From an uncultured Prevotellaceae bacterium (GTDB taxonomy: Bacteria; Bacteroidota; Bacteroidia; Bacteroidales; Bacteroidaceae), in the NCBI GenBank assembly GCA_946539475.1, contig CAMNHM010000072.1, forward strand, positions 1-13,145: a DNA stretch of 13,145 nucleotides, given 5' to 3'. The notes under the pieces were generated by a model. The model saw only the letters and a list, made by a program, of their open reading frames with translations. It ran no database searches and had not been told where the DNA came from. This document shows positions 1 to 6,662 of the stretch, one piece after another. Position 1 is the stretch's first letter; every line of letters starts with the position of its first letter. A program made the translations under genes and the position numbers.

Positions 1-297
1 ATGCCGCTGGTGAAGAAGGACGGACTGCCCGAGAAGGCCCGCGAGATCATCGACTCGCTGAAGTTCCACTTCAACTGTCAGTATGACGAGAAGGACTCCA
101 TCGGCAAGCGCTACCGTCGTCAGGACGCTATCGGTACGCCGTACTGCGTCACCGTCGACCACGACTCGCTGACTGACGGCAAGGTGACCCTGCGTTTCCG
201 CGACACGATGGAGCAGGAGCGTGTGGACATCTCTCAGCTGAACAGCATCATCGAGGACAAGGTGAGCATTGTGTCATTGCTGAAGAAACTGCAGTGA
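1..297 (+). CDS. glyS: Glycine--tRNA ligase, C-terminal fragment (5' end outside window)
   Basis: This is the last 98 residues of a class II glycyl-tRNA synthetase of the dimeric (alpha2) type. The enzyme charges tRNA-Gly with glycine in the cytoplasm. The fragment is the end of the C-terminal anticodon-binding domain: the stretch KRYRRQDAIGTPYCVTVDHD (about residues 36-55), then VTLRFRDTMEQERV, is characteristic of this domain, and the chain ends with the family's usual short helix. The ATG at position 1 is almost certainly an internal methionine, because the catalytic class II core must lie upstream. The stop is TGA at 295-297. The FKBP lipoprotein follows closely on the same strand and is probably co-transcribed. 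Assignment is by recognising the domain sequence; the catalytic motifs cannot be seen here. Confidence 0.93.
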   Translation: MPLVKKDGLPEKAREIIDSLKFHFNCQYDEKDSIGKRYRRQDAIGTPYCVTVDHDSLTDGKVTLRFRDTMEQERVDISQLNSIIEDKVSIVSLLKKLQ

Positions 298-298
298 T

Positions 299-319
299 TA
301 GTGAATAGTGAATAGTGAT
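299..319 (+). repeat. Tandem heptad repeat, 3 x TAGTGAA (left arm of an inverted pair)
   Basis: Three consecutive 7-bp units, TAGTGAA, TAGTGAA and TAGTGAT, start one base after the glyS stop codon. The repeat reads TAG or TGA in all three forward frames, so nothing can be translated through it from upstream. Positions 299-318 are the reverse complement of 382-401 with one G-U wobble (306 with 394). See the right-arm entry. Confidence 0.85.
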
Positions 320-332
320 AAAGTATATGATT

Positions 333-956
333 ATGAATATTCGGTGGAAGAAATGGCTTGAATGTGTGGGAGTGATACTATTCACTATTCACTGTTCACT
401 ATTCACTGTGTCTTGTTCCGAAGACGAGAGTGCTACGGAGGAATACCCCAACTGGCAGGCTCGTAACGACGAGGCTATAGCGCAGTGGGCTGCCACCAGC
501 AGTTACCGCAAGATACGTACCTATACCCAGGACGAGACGGCGACGGCAAAGAATGCTGACTATATCTACGTGGAAGTGCTGGAGACAGGCGTGGGTACGG
601 AGAGTCCGCTCTTCACCGACACGGTGCGGGTGGCCTATCGTGGCCGGCTGCTGCCATCGACCTCCTACAAGGAAGGCTATGTGTTCGACCAGACCTACCT
701 CGGCGACTTCAGCTGGGAGACGATGGGTGTGGCGTCGAATGCTACGGCCGGTGCTTTCATGCAGGGCTTTTCCACTGCCGTTCAGAATATGCACATCGGC
801 GACCGCTGGCGCGTTCGCATCCCCTACGCCCTGATGTATGGTTCGTCGTCGTCGACCTCATACCCGGCGTACAGCAATATGATATTCGATATCGCCCTGG
901 TGGACTATTGGCATCCGGGTGAGACACGGCCTGTGTTCAGTGCCAGACAGCGATAA
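333..956 (+). CDS. FKBP-type peptidyl-prolyl cis-trans isomerase, predicted lipoprotein
   Basis: A predicted 207-residue lipoprotein of the FKBP family, which catalyses cis-trans isomerisation of X-proline bonds during folding of exported proteins. The N-terminus has a basic stretch (MNIRWKKW), a hydrophobic core and a lipobox-like TVSC with the acylated Cys at 28. The following SEDES is acidic, like the Bacteroidetes surface-export signal, so display on the outer membrane surface is possible (inference). The FKBP domain covers about 76-193. Residues that line the FKBP12 active site are matched by Y102, F118-D119, F142, F146, Y169 (in MYG) and F185, so it is probably active. ATG 333 was chosen because it gives the best signal peptide; ATG 327 or GTG 315 in the same frame are alternatives. 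The signal-peptide core is encoded by a heptad DNA repeat. A terminator follows directly. Confidence 0.87.
   Translation: MNIRWKKWLECVGVILFTIHCSLFTVSCSEDESATEEYPNWQARNDEAIAQWAATSSYRKIRTYTQDETATAKNADYIYVEVLETGVGTESPLFTDTVRVAYRGRLLPSTSYKEGYVFDQTYLGDFSWETMGVASNATAGAFMQGFSTAVQNMHIGDRWRVRIPYALMYGSSSSTSYPAYSNMIFDIALVDYWHPGETRPVFSARQR
381..408 (+). repeat. Tandem heptad repeat, 4 x TTCACT(A/G), inside the signal-peptide codons
   Basis: Four consecutive 7-bp units: TTCACTA, TTCACTG, TTCACTA, TTCACTG. They encode residues 17-25 and part of 26 of the FKBP lipoprotein (FTIHCSL-FTV). Positions 382-401 can pair with 299-318 over 20 bp with one G-U pair, leaving a 63-nt loop that holds the candidate ATG start codons at 327 and 333. 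The repeat is therefore both coding and one arm of a long inverted repeat. Confidence 0.85.
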
Positions 957-962
957 AGACAG

Positions 963-1002
963 AAATTCCGGAATACGTTTGGTGATTCCGGGATTTTTTT
1001 TT
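963..1002 (+). terminator. Intrinsic terminator after the FKBP gene
   Basis: The stem CCGGAAT (968-974) pairs with ATTCCGG (985-991). It extends outward through a T-G wobble (967/992) and A-T pairs into the tail, with a 10-nt loop (975-984). A run of nine T residues (994-1002) follows at once. It lies 6 bp after the FKBP stop codon and would end the glyS-FKBP transcript. Confidence 0.85.
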
Positions 1003-1009
1003 ATATTTG
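978..1009 (+). promoter_or_regulatory. Bacteroides-type promoter for the ATPase-DUF4435 pair
   Basis: TTTG at 978-981 and TATATTTG at 1002-1009 (a full match to TAnnTTTG) are separated by 20 bp, which fits the primary sigma factor consensus of Bacteroides. The -33 element lies in the loop of the upstream terminator and the -7 element begins on its last T. Transcription should start near 1015, leaving a leader of only about 14 nt before ATG 1029. Confidence 0.75.
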
Positions 1010-1028
1010 CGCCAAAATAGAGATATTT

Positions 1029-1862
1029 ATGCAGAACAGTAAGAGTAATGGCGTGAAGTATGCCGACTATATCCGGCGCATCGAGATAGAGTCGCTCTGG
1101 AGCGGGAAGAAGCATGTCGTATGGGAACTGAACCGTCAGGTGAACATCCTGAGCGGTATCAACGGCGTGGGAAAGAGTACTATATTAAATAAGGTGGTGA
1201 AGAGCGTCAATACCAATGGCGACATCATCAACCACCTGCTGAAGGGCGTGCATATCGACGTGGTGCCTGCCGATGCGACACATATCCGCTTCGATATCAT
1301 CCGTTCGCTCGACTCGCCGTTGCTCGACAATGAGACCATGAATATGGTGGATACCCGCATCCGCTCGGCCCTCGACTTCCAGCTCTTCCACTTGCAGCGC
1401 AAGTATCTGGACTATCAGGTGAATATCGGCAACCGGATCATCCAGCAATTGCAGGCAGGCCATGCTGATGCCGCCCAGCAGCTGTCGATGCAGAAGACGC
1501 GCTTCCAGGACGTGATAGACGACCTCTTCTCGGAGACGGGCAAGAAAATCGTGCGGACGGAGAACGAGATACGCTTCTCACAGATTGGCGAGACGCTGGT
1601 GCCCTATCAGTTGTCGAGCGGAGAGAAACAGATGCTGGCCATCCTGCTGACCGTGCTGGTGGAGGACAACCAGCCGACGGTGCTCTTCATGGACGAGCCG
1701 GAGGTGAGTCTGCACATCGAGTGGCAGAAACGGCTCATCGACCTGTTGCTGGAACTGAATCCCAACGTGCAGATCATCCTGACCACCCATTCGCCTGCCG
1801 TGGTGATGAACGGCTGGGTGGATGCCGTGACGGAAGTGTCGGACATTACGGTTAATGCATAA
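1029..1862 (+). CDS. AAA/ABC-type P-loop ATPase, partner of a DUF4435 protein (PARIS AriA-like role possible)
   Basis: A soluble 277-residue ATPase of the RecF/OLD/AAA_15-AAA_21 type. Visible motifs are Walker A GINGVGKST (43-51), an ABC signature LSSGEKQ (195-201), Walker B TVLFMDEPE (217-225, with D222 and E223), a D-loop EVSLH (225-229) and a switch histidine in TTH (H254). The insert between Walker A and the signature is short and helical (about 110-185), so there is no long SMC or Rad50 coiled coil. No nuclease domain is fused; a TOPRIM-like DUF4435 protein follows 9 bp downstream instead. Known families with this split arrangement (PARIS AriA/AriB, AbiL) are anti-phage systems, where the ATPase acts as sensor or scaffold. 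That role is inferred here. ABC-ATPase pairs with housekeeping roles are an alternative. The protein lies in a housekeeping neighbourhood and looks compositionally native. Confidence 0.85.
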   Translation: MQNSKSNGVKYADYIRRIEIESLWSGKKHVVWELNRQVNILSGINGVGKSTILNKVVKSVNTNGDIINHLLKGVHIDVVPADATHIRFDIIRSLDSPLLDNETMNMVDTRIRSALDFQLFHLQRKYLDYQVNIGNRIIQQLQAGHADAAQQLSMQKTRFQDVIDDLFSETGKKIVRTENEIRFSQIGETLVPYQLSSGEKQMLAILLTVLVEDNQPTVLFMDEPEVSLHIEWQKRLIDLLLELNPNVQIILTTHSPAVVMNGWVDAVTEVSDITVNA

Positions 1863-1872
1863 TTCATAATTA
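1852..1872 (+). repeat. Degenerate heptads at the ATPase/DUF4435 junction
   Basis: Three 7-bp units, TTAATGC, ATAATTC and ATAATTA, run from the last codons of the ATPase through its TAA stop (1860-1862) to the first base of the DUF4435 ATG (1872). The last two differ at one position. The first is weaker and could be chance. Confidence 0.5.
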
Positions 1873-2873
1873 TGGGCAATCGGCTGAAGGACAATATCAA
1901 CTCGCAGTATTTCGAGGCCGCGAATGCGCTGACCTCGAAGAAGGCGCGGCGCAGGATTGTGGCCTACGTCGAGAGCTACGATGATATCTACTTCTGGCGG
2001 ACGGTGCTCTCCGAGTTTGAGAACGACAAGCGCTACTTCGAGGTGATGCTGCCTTCGAAGGTAAACCTGACGAGGGGTAAGAAGTCGGTGCTGATGAACT
2101 TCCTCGAAGGTGAACCGCTCGGCAAGGACATGATAGCCTGCGTGGATGCCGACTACGACTACCTGATACAGGGACGGACGGCCCAGTCGCGACGGGTGCT
2201 GAAGAGTCCATACGTGTTCCATACCTATGTCTATGCCATCGAGAACTACCAGTGCTATGCCCCGTCGCTGCACAATGTGTGCGTATCGGTGACGCTCAAC
2301 GACCACCGCATCTTTGATTTCCGGGAGTACTTCAGTCAGTTCTCCGAGGCCATCTTCCCGCTGTTCGTCTGGTCGATCATGCTCTATCGCAACGGTAAAT
2401 ATCCGAAGTTCACCATCTCAGACCTGAATCGCATCTCCGATCCCGGAGGCTTCAACGTGCAGAACCCGGCACCTTCGATTGCCAACGTGAAACGGAAGGT
2501 GCAAACAAAGATTCACGATCTGCAGCGGCAGTTCCCCGATGCCAAGCAAGAGTATCTTTCCACGAAAGAGGATATCAAGCGGCTGGGTGTGACGCCGGAG
2601 ACCACCTATTTATATATACAGGGCCACCACCTCTTCGACACCGTGGTGTCGCCTATCCTCTCGAAAGTATGTAACCTGCTGCGGCAGGAGCGTCAGAACG
2701 AGATCTATCATGCTTCGGCGCACAGGACGCAGAAGCGCAACGAGATGTCATGCTATGAGAACTCTCTTCAGGACATCAAGGCGATGCTGAAGAAGAACAA
2801 TGGCTATATGGTCTCCGAACAGTTCCGCAGACTGCAGGACGACGTGCGTCGCTACCTCGACGGAGGACGCTAA
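1872..2873 (+). CDS. DUF4435 (TOPRIM-like) protein, PARIS AriB-like candidate nuclease
   Basis: A 333-residue protein recognised as DUF4435, a TOPRIM-fold family that includes AriB, the tRNA-cleaving effector of PARIS. The TOPRIM-type acidic residues are in place: E34 in IVAYVESYDDIYFW (29-42) and the D92-x-D94-x-D96 cluster in IACVDADYD (88-96). AIENY (122-126) is a further family-like motif. The C-terminal half (about 170-333) is charged and helical and was not recognised. There are no membrane segments or signal peptide. It follows the ATPase by 9 bp and almost certainly shares its promoter. The inferred job is a metal-dependent nuclease held or triggered by the ATPase. Against a recently acquired defence island are the lack of mobile genes nearby and base composition similar to the neighbours. 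It ends 18 bp from the convergent manA. Confidence 0.83.
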   Translation: MGNRLKDNINSQYFEAANALTSKKARRRIVAYVESYDDIYFWRTVLSEFENDKRYFEVMLPSKVNLTRGKKSVLMNFLEGEPLGKDMIACVDADYDYLIQGRTAQSRRVLKSPYVFHTYVYAIENYQCYAPSLHNVCVSVTLNDHRIFDFREYFSQFSEAIFPLFVWSIMLYRNGKYPKFTISDLNRISDPGGFNVQNPAPSIANVKRKVQTKIHDLQRQFPDAKQEYLSTKEDIKRLGVTPETTYLYIQGHHLFDTVVSPILSKVCNLLRQERQNEIYHASAHRTQKRNEMSCYENSLQDIKAMLKKNNGYMVSEQFRRLQDDVRRYLDGGR

Positions 2874-2891
2874 GGATTCCTAAGACTTTGG

Positions 2892-3845
2892 TCAGACGAA
2901 TGTTTCGAGGAACTTGACGGTGCCCTCGACCTTCACCTCCGTGGTAGTGGCGGGTATCAGCACGGTGTCGCCCATCTGGAAACTGACGGTATCGCCATTG
3001 GCCGTGAGGGAGCCGGAGCCCTTGACGGCGATGAGGATGACGAAGGAGTCGAGGTCGGAGTAGTCGAGCGTCATGGGCTCATTGAGGTCGTAGACTGCCG
3101 TGGTGAAATAAGGGCAGCTGACCACCTGCGTACCCTGATTCTTCGGCAACTCGTACTCCGTGCGGTAGTTGGGCAGCACGGTGTAGTTGATGCTCTCTGC
3201 TGCCTCCTTGGTGTGCAGCTCACGATAGTTGCCGTTCTTGTCGCGGCGCTTGAAGTCATAGATGCGGTAGGTGACATCGCTGGTCTGCTGTATCTCAGCC
3301 ACGAAGCAGCCGGCGCCGATGGCATGGATACGGCCTGCGGGGATGAAGAAGACGTCGCCCTCGCTGACCTCGTAGCGGGCCAGGGCATCGGTGATGGTAT
3401 CGTCGGCCACCATCTCCTTGTACTGCTCGGGAGTGATCTGCTGCTTCAGTCCGTTGTAGAGCTGGGCACCGGGCGTGGGCTCCAGGGCATACCACATCTC
3501 CGTCTTGCCACGGCTCTTGCCTTGGCGATGGGCTATCTCGTCGGTGGGGTGAACCTGTATGGAGAGATCCTGACGGGCATCAATGAACTTGATGAGCAGG
3601 GGGAACTCATCGCCAAAGCGCTCGTAGTTTTCTTGGCCGACGAGTTTCTCTTTCTGTTCCCGTACCAGTTGGTTGAGGCTTTTGCCCTTGTCTGGTCCCG
3701 ATGACACGATGGTCTCGTTGTCTTTCACGCCGGAGATCTCCCAACTCTCTCCTACATTCTCTATTTTAGTACTAAGGTGTTTGAAGGGGATAATCTTGTC
3801 GCCTCCCCAGAGCGTCTGTTTCAGTAACGGTTCGAACTTGTACAT
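2892..3845 (-). CDS. manA: Mannose-6-phosphate isomerase, class I
   Basis: A 317-residue type I phosphomannose isomerase, a cupin-fold zinc enzyme that interconverts mannose 6-phosphate and fructose 6-phosphate. It feeds mannose catabolism or GDP-mannose for glycan synthesis. The zinc ligands are visible: Q97 and H99 in SIQVHP, E116 in KTEMWY, and H174 in PAGRIHAIG. The catalytic-region arginine R195 sits in TYRIYDF. The length matches the short Bacillus-type class I enzymes, and the C-terminal cupin half is complete (about 230-317). The ATG is 10 bp after the trkH stop, so it is the last gene of the dxs-trkA-trkH-manA operon. It converges with the DUF4435 gene with only 18 bp between stops and no obvious terminator. 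Confidence 0.93.
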   Translation of the reverse strand: MYKFEPLLKQTLWGGDKIIPFKHLSTKIENVGESWEISGVKDNETIVSSGPDKGKSLNQLVREQKEKLVGQENYERFGDEFPLLIKFIDARQDLSIQVHPTDEIAHRQGKSRGKTEMWYALEPTPGAQLYNGLKQQITPEQYKEMVADDTITDALARYEVSEGDVFFIPAGRIHAIGAGCFVAEIQQTSDVTYRIYDFKRRDKNGNYRELHTKEAAESINYTVLPNYRTEYELPKNQGTQVVSCPYFTTAVYDLNEPMTLDYSDLDSFVILIAVKGSGSLTANGDTVSFQMGDTVLIPATTTEVKVEGTVKFLETFV

Positions 3846-3855
3846 TTTTATATAG

Positions 3856-5313
3856 TTAGTTTTCTTTCCAGAAAGTCCTGGTGAACAGCACCAGCACAGT
3901 CAGTATCTCCAGACGTCCCATCAGCATCAGCAGGCACAGTGTCCACTTGACGATATCCGACATGCCCGACCACAAGATAGGGGGGCCCACCTGATTGTCG
4001 AGCGAGGGACCTACGTTGCTCACACAACTCAGGGCGATGACGACCGAGTTGGTTGAGTCGATGCCGGAGATAATCATGATGGCAGCCGTGACAATGAGCA
4101 TCAGCACGAAGAGCGTGAAGAAGGCGAACAGGGCAGTGATGCGCGACTGCGGTATGCTCTGTCCGTTGACCTTGATGGGCAGCACGGCATTGGGATGTAT
4201 GATCTGCCGGAAATTGTTGCGCAGCACCTTCAGCGTCATCACGCCACGTATACATTTGAATCCGCCGCTGGTACTGCCGGCACAGGCTCCGAGGAACATC
4301 ACCAGGCCCAGGATGATCCACGTCACGTGAGGCCAGGTACCGATATCGTCGTTGCAGATGCCTGTCGTGGTAATGAATCCCACCACTTGGAAGAGGGCGT
4401 TGCGGAAGGCCTTCTCCAGCGGGTAGCCCATCTGTATCAGCAGACACAGCATGATGGCGGCAGTGGCCAGCAGTACGGTGCTGATGTAGAGCTTGAACTC
4501 GGAATTGCGGTAGAGGTCCTTCAGCTTCATCTTGAATATACTAATATATAATAAGGTGAAATTGATGCCTGCCAGAAACTGGAAGATGATGGCAATATAG
4601 TCGACGGTGGGCGACTGGAAGTCGGCAGTGCCGCTGTTGTGGATGGCAAAGCCTCCTGTGGCCGTGGTCGTCATGGCGTAGTTGGTGGCCTCGAACCAGT
4701 TCATGCCTGCCAGCCAGAACGACAGTCCGCAGCCCAGCGTCAGCAGTGAGTAGATGCTCCAGATCCACTTGGCCGTGGTGGTGAGTCTGGGGTGCATCTT
4801 CGCCTTGATGGGTCCTGTGGCCTCTGCCGCGAAGATCTTCACGCTGCCGCCCACCAGTGAGGGTAGGATGGCGATGGTGAAGAACACGATTCCCAGTCCG
4901 CCTATCCACTGCATCAGCGATCGCCAGAAGAGCATGCCGTGGGGCAGTGCCTCGACGTCGTCGAGGATGGTGGCTCCTGTAGTGGTAAAGCCCGACATGG
5001 TCTCGAAGTAGGCATCGGTGACGCTGGTGATGCTGCCATGGATGAGGAAGGGGAACATGCCGAAGATGGAGAAGATGATCCATACTGCCGTCACCACGAT
5101 ATAGGCATCGTGACGACTCAGCGTGTTCTCCGCATGGCGCCCCATATAGAGGAAGAGGACGGCGCTGCCGAAGGTGATCAGCAGTGACATGGCGAAAGCC
5201 AGCGTATCATCTTCTTCAAAGCCAAAGGCCACCACCAGGCACAAGGCAATGAAGAATGCCTCGATAAACAGTAGCGAGCCGATGATCTTAGAGATGATAC
5301 GGAAGTTTACCAT
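3856..5313 (-). CDS. trkH: TrkH/KtrB-family potassium uptake channel subunit
   Basis: A 485-residue integral membrane protein of the TrkH/KtrB family, the ion-conducting subunit of a K+ uptake system in the inner membrane. The four pore loops of the superfamily are visible: SGFTTTGAT (107-115), MTTTATGGF (214-222), VGFITTTGIC (311-320) and SCVSNVGPS (429-437). Other landmarks are WRSLMQWIGGLGI (130-142), AGSTSGGFK (345-353) and the C-terminal MLMGRLEIL (463-471). About ten hydrophobic spans are evident, as expected. The N-terminus starts at ATG 5313, overlapping the end of trkA by 7 nt, which suggests translational coupling with its regulatory partner. manA follows 10 bp downstream. The length is typical of TrkH. 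Confidence 0.95.
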   Translation of the reverse strand: MVNFRIISKIIGSLLFIEAFFIALCLVVAFGFEEDDTLAFAMSLLITFGSAVLFLYMGRHAENTLSRHDAYIVVTAVWIIFSIFGMFPFLIHGSITSVTDAYFETMSGFTTTGATILDDVEALPHGMLFWRSLMQWIGGLGIVFFTIAILPSLVGGSVKIFAAEATGPIKAKMHPRLTTTAKWIWSIYSLLTLGCGLSFWLAGMNWFEATNYAMTTTATGGFAIHNSGTADFQSPTVDYIAIIFQFLAGINFTLLYISIFKMKLKDLYRNSEFKLYISTVLLATAAIMLCLLIQMGYPLEKAFRNALFQVVGFITTTGICNDDIGTWPHVTWIILGLVMFLGACAGSTSGGFKCIRGVMTLKVLRNNFRQIIHPNAVLPIKVNGQSIPQSRITALFAFFTLFVLMLIVTAAIMIISGIDSTNSVVIALSCVSNVGPSLDNQVGPPILWSGMSDIVKWTLCLLMLMGRLEILTVLVLFTRTFWKEN

Positions 5314-6662
5314 ATTGTGCTCATTTTAAAGAATTTCTCGATGTTGTTCAGTTTCTGTTCGTGACAGAACACCATCACCGAGTCGCCGGGCTCGATGCGG
5401 GAGTTACCATTCACGAGCATGCCCTGTCCTTTGCGCACCAGTCCGCCGATGGTCACGCCGAAGGGCAGTCCCAGGTCTTTCACGGGCTTCTTGGTCACCT
5501 TCGAGCCCTCAGCCACCGTGAACTCAGCCACTTCAGAGTCGACGAGCATCAGCGAGCGTAGATTGCTCACCTCGGCACCCAGCATCAGTTGGTAGATATG
5601 GCTGGCCGCCACCGTCTTCTTGTTGATGATGGTACCGATGTCGAGTCCTTCGGCCATGCTGACGTAGTCGAGGTTCTCCACCATGGCCACGGTCTTGCGC
5701 ACCCCCAGTTTCTTGGCAGTCAGACAGGCCAGGATATTCGTTTCGGCATTGCCTGTGAGGGCCACGAAGGCCTGGGTGTTCTTGATGCCTTCTTCTTCGA
5801 GGAGTCCCAGGTCGCGGCCGTCGCCGTTGATGACCATCGCGTCGCTGTCGCCCAACAGTTCGTTGAGTTTCTCGCAACGGTCTGGGTCAGTCTCGATGAT
5901 GCGGAAGTTCATATAGTCGGGTTTGGTGAGTGCCGCCCTGACGGCCGTCTTGCCACCACCCATGATGATGACGTTCTTCACGTCGGTATAATGCTCCTTG
6001 CCCACAATCTTGCGGATGTAGGGGATATACTCCTTGGTTGTCATGATGTAGACCAGGTCGTTGACGCGCAGTTCGTCGAGTCCACCGGGGATGATGGTGT
6101 CGTTGCCGCGCTTCACGGCTACTACGTGGTAAGGGTCGTCGGGACCGCTGAGTTCGCGTAGCGGACGGTTCAGTATCTCTGCCGTCTCCCTCAGTTTGAT
6201 GCCGAGTAGCACGAGGGCTCCGTCGTGGACGTCCCATCGCTGTCGTACCCACGACAGCTTCAGGCCGTTGTTGATATCGATGGCTGCCAGTACCTCGGGG
6301 TACACCAGTGAGTCGATGCCGAGTTCCTGGAAGAATTTCTGGTTCTGTGGCTTCAGGTATTCATAGTTGTCGATGCGTGCCACCGTTTTCTTGGCCCCCA
6401 GGGCGTGGGCGATGATACATGCCGATATGTTCGTGCTCTCCTCGGTGGTCACTCCCACGAAGAGGTCGGCATGTGCCACGCCTGCATCCTTCAGGGCCTG
6501 GATGCTGGTAGGTGAGGCGTTGTAGGTCATCACGTCATAGTCTGCCAGACGGTTCAGACAGTTCTCTCTCTCATCGATAAGCACACAGTCCTCGTGTTCC
6601 CTTGAGAGTAGTTTCGACAGGTGAGTTCCTACGGCACCTGCACCGGCAATGACGATCTTCAT
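5307..6662 (-). CDS. trkA: Trk potassium uptake regulatory subunit TrkA (two RCK domains)
   Basis: A 451-residue cytoplasmic subunit that binds NAD(H) or nucleotides and gates TrkH. It holds two RCK (TrkA-N plus TrkA-C) units in tandem. The first Rossmann motif is [15 protein letters not shown] (1-15) with the acidic residue D30 at the end of strand 2 (CVLIDERE). The second begins at [15 protein letters not shown], roughly half-way along, with [10 protein letters not shown] as its acidic segment. The start ATG at 6662 matches the universal MKI(V)I beginning. The same frame is open further upstream to 6815, but that stretch is the arginine-rich antisense shadow of nothing useful and lies over dxs. 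The start overlaps the dxs stop as ATGA (4 nt) and the end overlaps trkH by 7 nt. Confidence 0.95.
   Translation of the reverse strand: MKIVIAGAGAVGTHLSKLLSREHEDCVLIDERENCLNRLADYDVMTYNASPTSIQALKDAGVAHADLFVGVTTEESTNISACIIAHALGAKKTVARIDNYEYLKPQNQKFFQELGIDSLVYPEVLAAIDINNGLKLSWVRQRWDVHDGALVLLGIKLRETAEILNRPLRELSGPDDPYHVVAVKRGNDTIIPGGLDELRVNDLVYIMTTKEYIPYIRKIVGKEHYTDVKNVIIMGGGKTAVRAALTKPDYMNFRIIETDPDRCEKLNELLGDSDAMVINGDGRDLGLLEEEGIKNTQAFVALTGNAETNILACLTAKKLGVRKTVAMVENLDYVSMAEGLDIGTIINKKTVAASHIYQLMLGAEVSNLRSLMLVDSEVAEFTVAEGSKVTKKPVKDLGLPFGVTIGGLVRKGQGMLVNGNSRIEPGDSVMVFCHEQKLNNIEKFFKMSTIW

Noticed and set aside
381..408. Heptad repeat as a CRISPR array or phase-variable homopolymer-type tract
   Set aside because: Units are only 7 bp with no spacers, and in this orientation all frames stay open, so unit changes would not simply switch the gene off through an early stop inside the repeat.
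1578..2306. A 242-codon minus-strand frame across the ATPase and DUF4435 genes
   Set aside because: Rich in His, Val and Arg with no recognisable motif, and it crosses a gene junction on the other strand. It is best explained as a codon-bias shadow.
2846..2870. Hairpin at the 3' end of the DUF4435 gene as a bidirectional terminator
   Set aside because: The stem (GCGT/ACGC plus CCTC/GAGG) is broken by a 5-nt bulge and no T-run follows on either strand.
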